From: Pseudoalteromonas sp. NBT06-2
GTDB lineage: Bacteria > Pseudomonadota > Gammaproteobacteria > Enterobacterales > Alteromonadaceae
DNA: 45,909 nucleotides
Direction of reading: 5' to 3'
Assembly: GCF_002276045.1 (NCBI RefSeq)
Contig: NZ_NQMR01000070.1
Span: forward strand, 1 to 45,909
Below are positions 29,268-37,493 of this stretch, in pieces. Positions within the stretch are counted from its first letter, which is position 1. Each line of letters opens with the position of its first letter. Made by a program: the position numbers and the translations under genes. Under the pieces are notes generated by a model. The model ran no database searches. It was not told the origin of the DNA and saw only the letters and a list, made by a program, of their open reading frames with translations.

Positions 29268-29295
29268 AACTATTGTGCATATTTGCACAATAGTT
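29268..29295. promoter_or_regulatory. Perfect 12-4-12 palindrome, probable LysR operator
   Basis: AACTATTGTGCA (29268-29279), TATT, TGCACAATAGTT (29284-29295): exact inverted repeat. It lies 8 bp before the LysR start and about 70 bp before the cytochrome b561 gene. LysR regulators usually bind T-N11-A sites in such divergent regions, and TTGTGCATATTTGCACAA fits. It probably autoregulates the LysR gene and may control the redox pair. Confidence 0.75.
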
Positions 29296-29303
29296 AATTA
29301 GCT

Positions 29304-30182
29304 ATGAAAAGAATCTCTTGGGACGATTATAAAGTTGCTTATCAAGTCACTCTGGATGGAAGCTTAAGCCAAGCAGGGAAGACTTTAGAAATAAATCATG
29401 CAACTGTATTAAGACATGTTAATAGGTTAGAAAAAGCTCTGGAAGTAAAGTTATTCATAAGACATCAAAGAGGTTATCAGTTGACTGATGCCGGTAGTGT
29501 TTTAATGGAAGAATTACCTGGTTTAATAGCGCAGTTTTCACGTTTAGAAAATAAACTACATAATGTGGAAGGACAAATAGCTGGAGAACTTAGGATCACA
29601 ACTTTAAGTTCATTTTCTTCACAATTGACCCCTGCTTTAAAGACATTTAGAGATAAATTTCCTAAGATCAGAATAAAGTTGTTATCTACGGATGATATTG
29701 TTCCACTAGAATCTGGTGCCGCTCATATTTCTTTACGGGCAGGTTCAAAACCCAACGGTCCAGATTTAATTGTTAAAAACTTAACCGAATTCGCGACGCA
29801 ATATTATGTTGCTCAGTCCTATATTGATAAATTTGGTTTGCCAAAATCTGCAAAAGAATTAAATGATCATTATTGGGCATTACCTACATCTGATAAATAT
29901 AGAATTCCTTTTATTCAACATATTGTAGATAAGATTGATAAAGATAAAATTATATTCCAAAGTTCACATTTTCCAGATGTGAATCAAGCCGTCATTGAAG
30001 GCATGGGCATTGGACCCTTTACTGTGTTTCAGGCAAACCAAATAACAAATTTAGTAAAGGTGCCGATAGACCTACCGCAATATCAAGAGTCTATGTGGTT
30101 TGTCTATCATAAAGATTTGAAACACAGTGCGCGTATACAATGTTTCTACGAATGTTTAAGTGAGCATTTATCTACACTTTAA
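29304..30182 (+). CDS. LysR family transcriptional regulator
   Basis: 292 residues, standard length. The N-terminal winged helix-turn-helix is DYKVAYQVTLDGSLSQAGKT followed by INHATVLRHVNRLEKALEVK and LFIRHQRGYQLTDAG. The C-terminal periplasmic-binding-type effector domain begins near residue 93 (GELRITTLSSFSSQLTPALK). It is divergent from the cytochrome b561/yceI pair, so it most likely controls that pair; the effector is unknown. The palindrome at 29268-29295 lies at its promoter. Confidence 0.92.
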   Translation: MKRISWDDYKVAYQVTLDGSLSQAGKTLEINHATVLRHVNRLEKALEVKLFIRHQRGYQLTDAGSVLMEELPGLIAQFSRLENKLHNVEGQIAGELRITTLSSFSSQLTPALKTFRDKFPKIRIKLLSTDDIVPLESGAAHISLRAGSKPNGPDLIVKNLTEFATQYYVAQSYIDKFGLPKSAKELNDHYWALPTSDKYRIPFIQHIVDKIDKDKIIFQSSHFPDVNQAVIEGMGIGPFTVFQANQITNLVKVPIDLPQYQESMWFVYHKDLKHSARIQCFYECLSEHLSTL

Positions 30183-30261
30183 AATAATTTATTTTTAATT
30201 TAATTAACATTTAAACCATTCCAATATTTCAAATTTATCTCTTATTTCTTTCGATATTACA

Positions 30262-30293
30262 AAAAGAGTCTTAAAGACACGATAGTCTCTTTT
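30262..30293 (+). terminator. Possible terminator or dyad after the LysR gene
   Basis: AAAAGAG (30262-30268) and CTCTTTT (30287-30293) form an inverted pair with an 18-base loop; an additional C-G pair lies inside after one mismatch. The loop is long and the T-run short, so termination is only likely. 30183-30426 otherwise contains two palindromes (listed separately) and no gene. Confidence 0.4.
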
Positions 30294-30322
30294 GAACCTC
30301 AAAAACAACATGTCATTATGAC

Positions 30323-30372
30323 TCACTTATCATAAATTAATTATAAGTGACTGTAATTAAGTAACTTAATTA
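30323..30372. promoter_or_regulatory. Two palindromes before the nitric-oxide defence genes
   Basis: First: TCACTTAT (30323-30330) / ATAAGTGA (30343-30350), 12-base spacer. Second: TAATTAAGT-A-ACTTAATTA (30354-30372), a perfect 9-1-9 palindrome. They lie 55-100 bp before the first gene of the NnrS-Hmp group, where a nitric-oxide regulator would act. Neither is a clear match to the NsrR or FNR/Dnr consensus I know, so the binding protein is not assigned. Confidence 0.55.
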
Positions 30373-30426
30373 ATGGCATCACTATTGCTATGTGAGATAT
30401 ATCTAAATAAAGAAAAGTATCAGATT

Positions 30427-30699
30427 ATGTACTCTCAATTTTTTATAAATAACAATTATCAATTTGATAGAACACAAATCAATTTTCAAAAGTGCATTAT
30501 CGGCGGAAACTGGCTAATGCTTATATCTTTGTGCATCACATTGCTTTGCTTAACCATGACCTTCGGTTTTGATCATTTAGTAAATATGTATATTCAGGTT
30601 GCAGGTCATATTTTTACAATTGTTTTTGCTGGCATTTTTAAAGTTGGTTACGTTATTCGCTGCATCGGCGTTCACGGTTTAGGGTATAAGGTTTTTTAA
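30427..30699 (+). CDS. Small two-helix membrane protein upstream of NnrS
   Basis: 90 residues from ATG 30427 (the frame can be extended to ATG 30373, but that start lies on the palindrome and has no ribosome site; AAAGAAAAG lies about 11 bases before 30427). Two predicted helices: NWLMLISLCITLLCLTMTFG and VAGHIFTIVFAGIFKVGYVI. It ends one base before nnrS, so the two are co-transcribed. I do not recognise a family. Position suggests a partner of NnrS in the nitric-oxide response, which is inference. Confidence 0.65.
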   Translation: MYSQFFINNNYQFDRTQINFQKCIIGGNWLMLISLCITLLCLTMTFGFDHLVNMYIQVAGHIFTIVFAGIFKVGYVIRCIGVHGLGYKVF

Positions 30700-30700
30700 T

Positions 30701-31972
30701 ATGATGGAAATACAAGATCCAGAGTTGATGGTGTTGAAATATAAACAAGATAACCAATCACATTCAGTTGTAGAACGTAATTCCTTTTTTTCTAGCATCT
30801 ATCAACATGATATTTTTGATTTAGCTTTTAGACCATTTTTTCTTTTAGGTTCATTAGCATCGATTCTTAGCATGATCATTTGGGTACTACAGTTAAATTC
30901 AATTATCAGTTTAAATAACTCAGGTCTATCACCGAGTATTTGGCATATACATGAAATGATATTTGGCTTTGCTACAACTATCGCTGCTGGTTTTATATTA
31001 ACAGCAGGAAAAACGTGGACCAAACAACCAAGTCTCACAGGTAAAAACCTGTGTTTATTAACACTTATCTGGATAGCTGTCAGAATTGCTATATATATAA
31101 ATACAAACTCATCAATCGTAGTTGCTTTGCTTTTTCAAATTGTATGGTGGTTGGTAACTATTTTAACTTTTACCAAAATGGTTTACCTATCTAAAAATAA
31201 ACGAAACTATCTTTTTGTCCCTTTACTTAGTGTAATGATGATAGTAAATATTGCCATCATTTTATGTGACATGATCAATTTAACAGGCCTTGCCATGCAC
31301 CTATCCCGTGCGAGTATTCTATTATTTACCATATTAATATCGATAATAGCTGGTAGAGTAATTCCTTTTTTCACTCAAAATGGCGCTAAAACACAAAAAA
31401 TAAATACCCCTATATGGATTGAAAAGTTAATTTTACCTGTTGCGATAACTGGTGTTGTTGTATTTATTTTAGGTTATTTCTTTAATCTGCCATTTACGCC
31501 AGCCACCATCATGTTGTTAGCAGGATTATTACATTTGCTACGCCTTAGCTTTTGGAAAAGTACTAAAACACGCAATGTACCTTTACTTTGGTCATTACAT
31601 ATCTCTTATCTTTTTATGGGTTTAGGTTTAATACTACTTGGCTTAAGTTATTTTGATTTATCTTTCATTAACATCAGTATTCCTTTTAGCAATGCACTAC
31701 ATATGATCACAATAGGTGCTATAGGCTTGATGATCTTTGCAATGATGAGTCGTGTATCTCTTGGGCATACAGGTAGAGCATTAATTTTAAATAAAATGCT
31801 GATCTTAGCTTTTCTCTTATTAATTTTAACTGCGCTTATCAGAGTCATTTTACCTTTATTTAATTTAACACAACTTGCTTGGAATCTGAGTGCCCTACTT
31901 TGGGTGAGTTCCGGCTTAATATTTATTTTTGTTTATTCACCGATCTTATTTGAAAAACGCATAGATCAATAA
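30701..31972 (+). CDS. nnrS: NnrS family membrane protein
   Basis: 423 residues, about 12 predicted membrane helices. NnrS is a haem- and copper-containing membrane protein that protects against nitrosative stress. Diagnostic parts are LAFRPFFLLGSLASI near the N-terminus, SIWHIHEMIFGFATTIAAGF (conserved WHxHEMxFG), IIAGRVIPFFTQNGA (RVIPxFT) and FSNALHMITIGAIGLMIFAM with MMSRVSLGHTGR. AAGG lies nine bases before the ATG. It is followed after 25 bp by hmp; both detoxify nitric oxide. Confidence 0.95.
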   Translation: MMEIQDPELMVLKYKQDNQSHSVVERNSFFSSIYQHDIFDLAFRPFFLLGSLASILSMIIWVLQLNSIISLNNSGLSPSIWHIHEMIFGFATTIAAGFILTAGKTWTKQPSLTGKNLCLLTLIWIAVRIAIYINTNSSIVVALLFQIVWWLVTILTFTKMVYLSKNKRNYLFVPLLSVMMIVNIAIILCDMINLTGLAMHLSRASILLFTILISIIAGRVIPFFTQNGAKTQKINTPIWIEKLILPVAITGVVVFILGYFFNLPFTPATIMLLAGLLHLLRLSFWKSTKTRNVPLLWSLHISYLFMGLGLILLGLSYFDLSFINISIPFSNALHMITIGAIGLMIFAMMSRVSLGHTGRALILNKMLILAFLLLILTALIRVILPLFNLTQLAWNLSALLWVSSGLIFIFVYSPILFEKRIDQ

Positions 31973-31997
31973 TTAGTTTAAAATGTTAGGAAATTTT

Positions 31998-33185
31998 ATG
32001 TTAACTGAAAAAGATATTACTTTAGTAAAAAGTACAATTCCATTATTAGAACAAGCTGGCACTGCTATCACAGAATACTTTTATCAACGTATGTTCAAAC
32101 ATAACCCTGAACTCAAAGATATATTTAATATGAGTAATCAAAAAACAGGTAAGCAAAATGTCGCCTTATTTGAAGCCATCGCCGCTTACGCTAAAAACAT
32201 AGAAGACCTTGCTGCTTTAACCACAGCAGTAGAAAGAATTGCACAAAAGCATACCAGTTTTAATATTCAGCCAGCTCATTATCAAATTGTTGGACACCAT
32301 TTACTTTCAACATTACGTGAGTTAGCACCTGAAGCTTTTACCACAGAAATTGAAGAAGCTTGGGCAAATGCATATCAATTTTTAGCACAAATATTTATAT
32401 CTCGAGAAGAAGAACTTTATACCAAAAGAGCGAGTACTAAAGGAGGGTGGCGTGGCAAACGTCAGTTTAGAGTCATTAATAAATCTAAAGAGTCGGCATT
32501 AGTTACAAGTTTCATATTTGCACCCGTTGATAATCAAAATGTCATTGATTATCACGTGGGACAATATTTAGGTGTTGAAGTAAAGCCAAATGACACCGAA
32601 AATGTTGAAATACGTCAATACTCATTATCAAATAAACCTAATGATAAGCATTACCGTATTTCTGTTAAACGAGAGCAAGGTGAATATCCTGGTTTAGTGT
32701 CTAATTACTTACATGATCAAGTGGAAGTAGATGATGTTGTAAACCTTTATGCACCTGCTGGAGATTTTTTCTTTGTTGATCGTAAATCACCTGTAGTCCT
32801 CATTTCTGCAGGTGTTGGTGTTACGCCCATGCAAGCAATGCTAGAAAAGTTATCGAACAAGCAATACCAAAACACTGTGCACTATATTCATGCCTGTGAA
32901 AATAATGATCAACATTCTTTTAAAAGCAGAGTAAAAGAATTATGTGATAAACATTCATGGCAAAATAATACTTGGTATAAAGAAAAAGAAAAAAATAACA
33001 ATGAAGAAAATATATATCAAGGCTTTATCAATTTTGACCAATTAGATCTCCCCAAGCAAAATGGAAACTTTTATATGTGTGGACCTGTTGGTTTTATGCA
33101 GTTTACAAAAAAATCATTATTAAATTTAGGTGTGTGTGAATCACGTATTCATTATGAAGTATTTGGCCCGCATACACATTTATAA
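31998..33185 (+). CDS. hmp: Flavohaemoprotein Hmp, nitric oxide dioxygenase
   Basis: 395 residues from ATG 31998, preceded by AGGA at seven bases; a frame from 31983 would add five residues. The globin domain (about 1-140) has the distal Tyr in TEYFYQRMFKHNPEL, Gln in FNMSNQKTGKQ, and proximal His in AQKHTSFNIQPAHY. The FAD domain has RQYSLS; the NAD domain has ISAGVGVTPMQAMLEKLS and FYMCGPVGFMQFTKK. It converts nitric oxide plus O2 to nitrate using NAD(P)H. It lies in one operon with nnrS and ends before a strong terminator. Confidence 0.96.
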   Translation: MLTEKDITLVKSTIPLLEQAGTAITEYFYQRMFKHNPELKDIFNMSNQKTGKQNVALFEAIAAYAKNIEDLAALTTAVERIAQKHTSFNIQPAHYQIVGHHLLSTLRELAPEAFTTEIEEAWANAYQFLAQIFISREEELYTKRASTKGGWRGKRQFRVINKSKESALVTSFIFAPVDNQNVIDYHVGQYLGVEVKPNDTENVEIRQYSLSNKPNDKHYRISVKREQGEYPGLVSNYLHDQVEVDDVVNLYAPAGDFFFVDRKSPVVLISAGVGVTPMQAMLEKLSNKQYQNTVHYIHACENNDQHSFKSRVKELCDKHSWQNNTWYKEKEKNNNEENIYQGFINFDQLDLPKQNGNFYMCGPVGFMQFTKKSLLNLGVCESRIHYEVFGPHTHL

Positions 33186-33244
33186 CCAAAAATGAGAAAT
33201 ATCACACACTCTAAGCGTATAGTTGATTAATGAGAGGAATTGAT

Positions 33245-33283
33245 AACCGATTAAGTAAGGTTTTTTATTTACTTAATCGGTTT
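33245..33283 (+). terminator. Intrinsic terminator after hmp
   Basis: A 14-bp perfect stem (AACCGATTAAGTAA at 33245-33258 with TTACTTAATCGGTT at 33269-33282) around GGTTTTTTAT. It closes the NO-defence operon and separates it from the MFS gene; it can also act on the opposite strand. Confidence 0.8.
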
Positions 33284-33317
33284 GAAATGTAATAGTGTTA
33301 CGATAGTTAGAATTTAA

Positions 33318-34586
33318 ATGACATTTATGAGTAATTCAATAAGCGATAAACTCAACATAATTAATGACCCTTTAATAATAAATAAACATAAAGCAAAGCA
33401 AATTTTATATATCACTTTATTAGTTACCTTAATCAGTGTTGCAGGTATTGCCCTACCTTATCCAATTTTAGCGCCTTTATTTTCACAAGGTGAATCTTCA
33501 TTAACACAATTTTTGAATCTACCTTCAGAACTATTACTTGGTGTTGTACTTGGCATATATCCACTTGGCATTATTTTAGGAAGTAGCTTTATAGGTGCCA
33601 TATCTGACCGATATGGTAGAAAAAGGTTACTGAGCTTAACTTTGCTAGGCAGTGCAATTGGTTATAGTCTCACCGCAGTTGCTGCAATATACGAAAATTT
33701 TCTATTATTTGCATTTTCACGACTTTTAACCGGTTTATGTGAAGGGAATATTTCAATTGCACGTGCTATCGCAGCTGATTTACATCCTATAATAAACAAA
33801 ACACGTAGCTTTTCTTTAGTAAGCTCTATGGGTTATGGAGGTTACTTATTAGGTCCTCTTGCTGGCGGTTATTTAGTTTATTATGGTATAGATTCCGTTT
33901 TTTGGGCTGCAGCTTTTTCATGTTTAATTTGTGCTATTTTAAGCCACACTCTACTCCCTATCTGCTTAAATAAGACTGATAAAAATGCAGAAACGGGTTC
34001 AAGTTTAACCTTATTGAAACAACCTGATTTAAGACGTTTTTTTCTTCTTTATTTATTTTTAACCATGGGTGTTAATTTATATTACGAATATTATCCATTA
34101 CATTTAGTACAACAATTTAATTATGTACCAGTTGATATTAGTTGGGCGACAGTATTTCTTACAACATGCATGATATTAACAAGTTTATTAATAAATCCAA
34201 TAATACAAAAAAAGTTTACTCATGCACAGGCTGGGTTATTAGGTATCATAATATTTGCTCTGTCTTTGTCCATCTTACCTTGGCTTACAACTCATATTTA
34301 TCTAATTACCTTTGTATTTTTAGGTGCAGGAATCGCAATTTATAATGGTTTTTTAACGGCATATCTTTCCTACAGTTATGAAGATCGCCCACAAGGAAAG
34401 CTAATGGGGATGTTAGTAACTATATTTTGCCTGGGTAATTTATTTGCAGCACTGATAGGAGGTGTTTTATCTATGTTTGACGTTTCATGGGCATTATTAT
34501 TAGGCGCTATTATGAGTTTTATTGCAGGTTTATCGTTTTATCATGGTCATTATATTAGTAAAATCTGGCCACAGCCCAAAAATTAA
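33318..34586 (+). CDS. MFS transporter, drug/solute exporter type
   Basis: 422 residues, 12 predicted membrane helices. The motif A region between helices 2 and 3 is GAISDRYGRKRLLSLTLLGS (GxxxDRxGRKR). SRLLTGLCEGNISIARAIAA follows at helix 4. The start could be ATG 33318 or ATG 33327; neither has a strong ribosome site. It is monocistronic after a terminator. The substrate cannot be inferred; the family includes TetA-like and DHA1 exporters. Confidence 0.85.
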   Translation: MTFMSNSISDKLNIINDPLIINKHKAKQILYITLLVTLISVAGIALPYPILAPLFSQGESSLTQFLNLPSELLLGVVLGIYPLGIILGSSFIGAISDRYGRKRLLSLTLLGSAIGYSLTAVAAIYENFLLFAFSRLLTGLCEGNISIARAIAADLHPIINKTRSFSLVSSMGYGGYLLGPLAGGYLVYYGIDSVFWAAAFSCLICAILSHTLLPICLNKTDKNAETGSSLTLLKQPDLRRFFLLYLFLTMGVNLYYEYYPLHLVQQFNYVPVDISWATVFLTTCMILTSLLINPIIQKKFTHAQAGLLGIIIFALSLSILPWLTTHIYLITFVFLGAGIAIYNGFLTAYLSYSYEDRPQGKLMGMLVTIFCLGNLFAALIGGVLSMFDVSWALLLGAIMSFIAGLSFYHGHYISKIWPQPKN

Positions 34587-34700
34587 ATGATTCAATTTAT
34601 TTACATTATTAATACTTTCTTACAGGTTTTACATTTTATGACAACAACTTATATAAAAAAAATATATAGTAAATAAAATCATTTGTCGAATGAGTTCCAG

Positions 34701-36236
34701 ATGCTTCATTTTAGAAAAAATATATTAGTTTACAGTTTAATTTTAACTTCAATACTCAGTGCCAATAATACATTAGCTGCAACTAAGCAAAAAGATTCAA
34801 AAAAAATTGATTTCAAAGAATTAAAAATAGATGCTCCTTATAAGCTGTTCCAACCAGTACTTATTGCCGACTTAAAACCAGACAATGGCAAAGAACTTAT
34901 TATTTTAGGAGTTGATGAAGATAAAAATAAATGGCTCGTTATATATCAATACGATAATTCTAAAAATACTTATTCTGTGATTAATAAAAAACAAATACCT
35001 AAACAGTTTTATAGTTTTGATATAAGTGAATATCAAGAAGGAGTTTTTCAAAATTTATATTTCATGTCGAACAATGTGCTATCTAAATATAATGTTGCGC
35101 TAAACACGTTTGAAACAATTTCAGATATTAAGTCACTCTTTTTAAAAAATGAACCTGAACATATTACACGCGCCCACTTTGTGAAAAATTTAAATAAAGA
35201 CATATATGATGATATTTTGGTCAGTGACTTTTCAAATACCCATATATTAATTGGCCAAAAGGAAGGCACATACATATCACAATCATTGCCTATACCAGCA
35301 GAAGTCAACCTGCATAGCGATGGTGCAACCTATAAGCAAGCAAAACTCTATTTTGAAGATATCAATTTTGATAAAAAAATTGATATCGTCAAGGTAGGTG
35401 AAGGAAAAATGCAAGTGTTTTATCAAATAGACGATGCTAAATTCAAGGTAATACCTAATAACATTGCAATTGATAAATCTATTAGTGGTACTGAGTGGTG
35501 GAACAAGAAAGATGAAACAGGAGAAAGTTTAGATCAAAGTAAATTAACTTACCGAAAATTAGAAGAACTTCGCGATGTTAATTTTGATGGTATAACAGAT
35601 ATGGTAGTGAGATTCACACAAGTATCTGGTGTTTTAGACAGGGTAAATGACTATGAAATATATCTAGGTAAAAATACTAACCAACAACTCAGCTATGATA
35701 ATAAACCTAATAGTGTGATTCATGCCGAAGGTACTTTAACTGATTTAGAATTTGTTGATATTGACAATGATAATAAATCAGAAGTGATGCTTGCTGGGTT
35801 TGATATTGGCTTATCTCAAATTATAAGTGCCTTCTTATCTGGTAGTATAGATCAAGATGTATACTTGTTTAAAATGGATGAAAATGACAATTATCGAAAA
35901 AAACCTCATGTGAATAAAGAAGTAGAATTAAATTTCAGTCTCAGTTCAGGCCAGTCAGGTACTGCAGTTGTTAAGCTTGCAGACTTAAATGGTGATGGTT
36001 TAAAAGATTTAGTATTATCAGATGGTGACGATGAGTTAGATATTTATTTTGGACAAACCGGTAAAAAGTTATTTAAACGACGCGCTGTAGAATATAATAC
36101 ACAATTACCCAAAGATGGAAACTTAGTATTTGTTAATGATTTAAATAATGATGGCAAAGATGACTTATTATTAAAGTTCAGTAAATTAGATGACAACTCT
36201 AGCGGTCATAACTTTACAATCTTATTATCTCAATAA
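34701..36236 (+). CDS. Secreted FG-GAP/VCBS-type repeat protein
   Basis: 511 residues from ATG 34701 (GAG about six bases upstream); an open frame extends to TTG 34683. Signal peptide about 1-26 (ILVYSLILTSILSANNTLAA). The mature part contains repeated Asp-rich calcium-binding loops of the FG-GAP/VCBS beta-propeller type: DINFDKKIDIVKVG, DVNFDGITDMVVRF, DIDNDNKSEVMLAG, DLNGDGLKDLVLSDGDDE and DLNNDGKDDLLLKF. It is thus a periplasmic or secreted propeller of unknown role. It overlaps the 3' end of the convergent histidine kinase by 12 bp. Confidence 0.8.
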   Translation: MLHFRKNILVYSLILTSILSANNTLAATKQKDSKKIDFKELKIDAPYKLFQPVLIADLKPDNGKELIILGVDEDKNKWLVIYQYDNSKNTYSVINKKQIPKQFYSFDISEYQEGVFQNLYFMSNNVLSKYNVALNTFETISDIKSLFLKNEPEHITRAHFVKNLNKDIYDDILVSDFSNTHILIGQKEGTYISQSLPIPAEVNLHSDGATYKQAKLYFEDINFDKKIDIVKVGEGKMQVFYQIDDAKFKVIPNNIAIDKSISGTEWWNKKDETGESLDQSKLTYRKLEELRDVNFDGITDMVVRFTQVSGVLDRVNDYEIYLGKNTNQQLSYDNKPNSVIHAEGTLTDLEFVDIDNDNKSEVMLAGFDIGLSQIISAFLSGSIDQDVYLFKMDENDNYRKKPHVNKEVELNFSLSSGQSGTAVVKLADLNGDGLKDLVLSDGDDELDIYFGQTGKKLFKRRAVEYNTQLPKDGNLVFVNDLNNDGKDDLLLKFSKLDDNSSGHNFTILLSQ

Positions 36237-37493
36237 TTTTATATTTGCAATTACGCCAGTATTATCTGACGTATTAGAGATTGATAGCACACCGTTATGC
36301 TGCTCTATAATATTACGACTTAATAGTAAACCGATACCCTGACCATTTATTTTTGTAGTATAAAAAGGCACAAATATGTTTTCCATGTTTTGAATACCCG
36401 ATCCAAAGTCTCTTATTTTTATACTGACATAGTTATCTTCATGCTCACTTATTATCATAATTTCAGCATCAGAGTTACTTGCCTGTTTGGCATTTTCAAT
36501 TAAATTAATCAATACTTGCTCAAATAAAATAACATCAACATTAATATATTTTACCTGTAACTGAGTTTTAAAGTTTAACTCTTTATACAAGGTGAAAACT
36601 TGCTCAAAAAGTGTATTTAAATCTACTTTTTGAGCATTTATGTGATATTGCTTTGATAATTGTGCATATTGAGATACAAACAAATTTAAATTATGACTAC
36701 GTTCCACTATAACCCCCAATACTTCTTTTTGTTGAGGATCCTTGCTAAATTGTAGTAACGTTTGTGCCAATGATTTTATGGGTGTCAGTGAATTTTTTAT
36801 TTCGTGGCTGAGCACTTTTACTAATTGTTGCCATGAATCTAACTGCATTTTCCTCAGTTCAGAGCTGATATCTGTCAAGATAAGTAGTTGATGCTCACCA
36901 TTGTTATCACTAAAAAAACTTGAACGAATTTTATATTGTGCTGATTTCGTTTCATCAGTGAAATACCAATTATGATTATCAAAAGCTAAGTTTAATGCTT
37001 GAACAGGCATTAATCTCACTAAACGCCAATCCTTTTTAAGCCAAGTTGATAATGCTTGATTACCTTGCACCAATTTGTATTCTTGATCAATTAATAATAC
37101 AGGGCTATCAAGCTGCTGAATTAAACTATAAACCAATAAATTGCTTTCATTATATACATGTTTTTTTTCAGCCAATGTACTCGATAATACAGCTAATTCT
37201 TTAAATAAAGTCGCTGCGATCCCTTTTTGAAATGTGGTTTTTGCTTGTAAGGAATAGTCATCCACTTTAATGCCATCAACCAAAGCCAAGAGTGAAAAAT
37301 ATGGCGTGATAAGTTTGCTTTTAATGTTATCGCTAAACATATATAGCAATGGAACTAAAATCGCACAGAGCGTAAAAACAAGTAGAGTTTTTTTGCTTAA
37401 TAGCCAAACGCTTAATAAAATAAAAAAAAGTAAAAGAAAGCTGACTATCAATAATAATTTATTTATCCACTTTTCTAAACTATTCACTTTCAC
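36225..37493 (-). CDS. Sensor histidine kinase, NtrY-like
   Basis: 422 residues. Two N-terminal membrane helices (about 12-30 and 33-50), a PAS-like segment (PVLLIDQEYKLVQGNQALST), then the phosphoacceptor His in VKVLSHEIKNSLTPIKSLAQ. The N box is LINLIENAKQAS, G1 is KIRDFGSGI and G2 is GQGIGLLLSRNIIEQHNG. It overlaps the response-regulator gene by 14 bp, so the pair is co-translated. It is the last gene of the ABC transporter operon and presumably phosphorylates the sigma-54 regulator in response to a stress the transporter relieves. Confidence 0.92.
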   Translation of the reverse strand: MKVNSLEKWINKLLLIVSFLLLFFILLSVWLLSKKTLLVFTLCAILVPLLYMFSDNIKSKLITPYFSLLALVDGIKVDDYSLQAKTTFQKGIAATLFKELAVLSSTLAEKKHVYNESNLLVYSLIQQLDSPVLLIDQEYKLVQGNQALSTWLKKDWRLVRLMPVQALNLAFDNHNWYFTDETKSAQYKIRSSFFSDNNGEHQLLILTDISSELRKMQLDSWQQLVKVLSHEIKNSLTPIKSLAQTLLQFSKDPQQKEVLGVIVERSHNLNLFVSQYAQLSKQYHINAQKVDLNTLFEQVFTLYKELNFKTQLQVKYINVDVILFEQVLINLIENAKQASNSDAEIMIISEHEDNYVSIKIRDFGSGIQNMENIFVPFYTTKINGQGIGLLLSRNIIEQHNGVLSISNTSDNTGVIANIKLLR

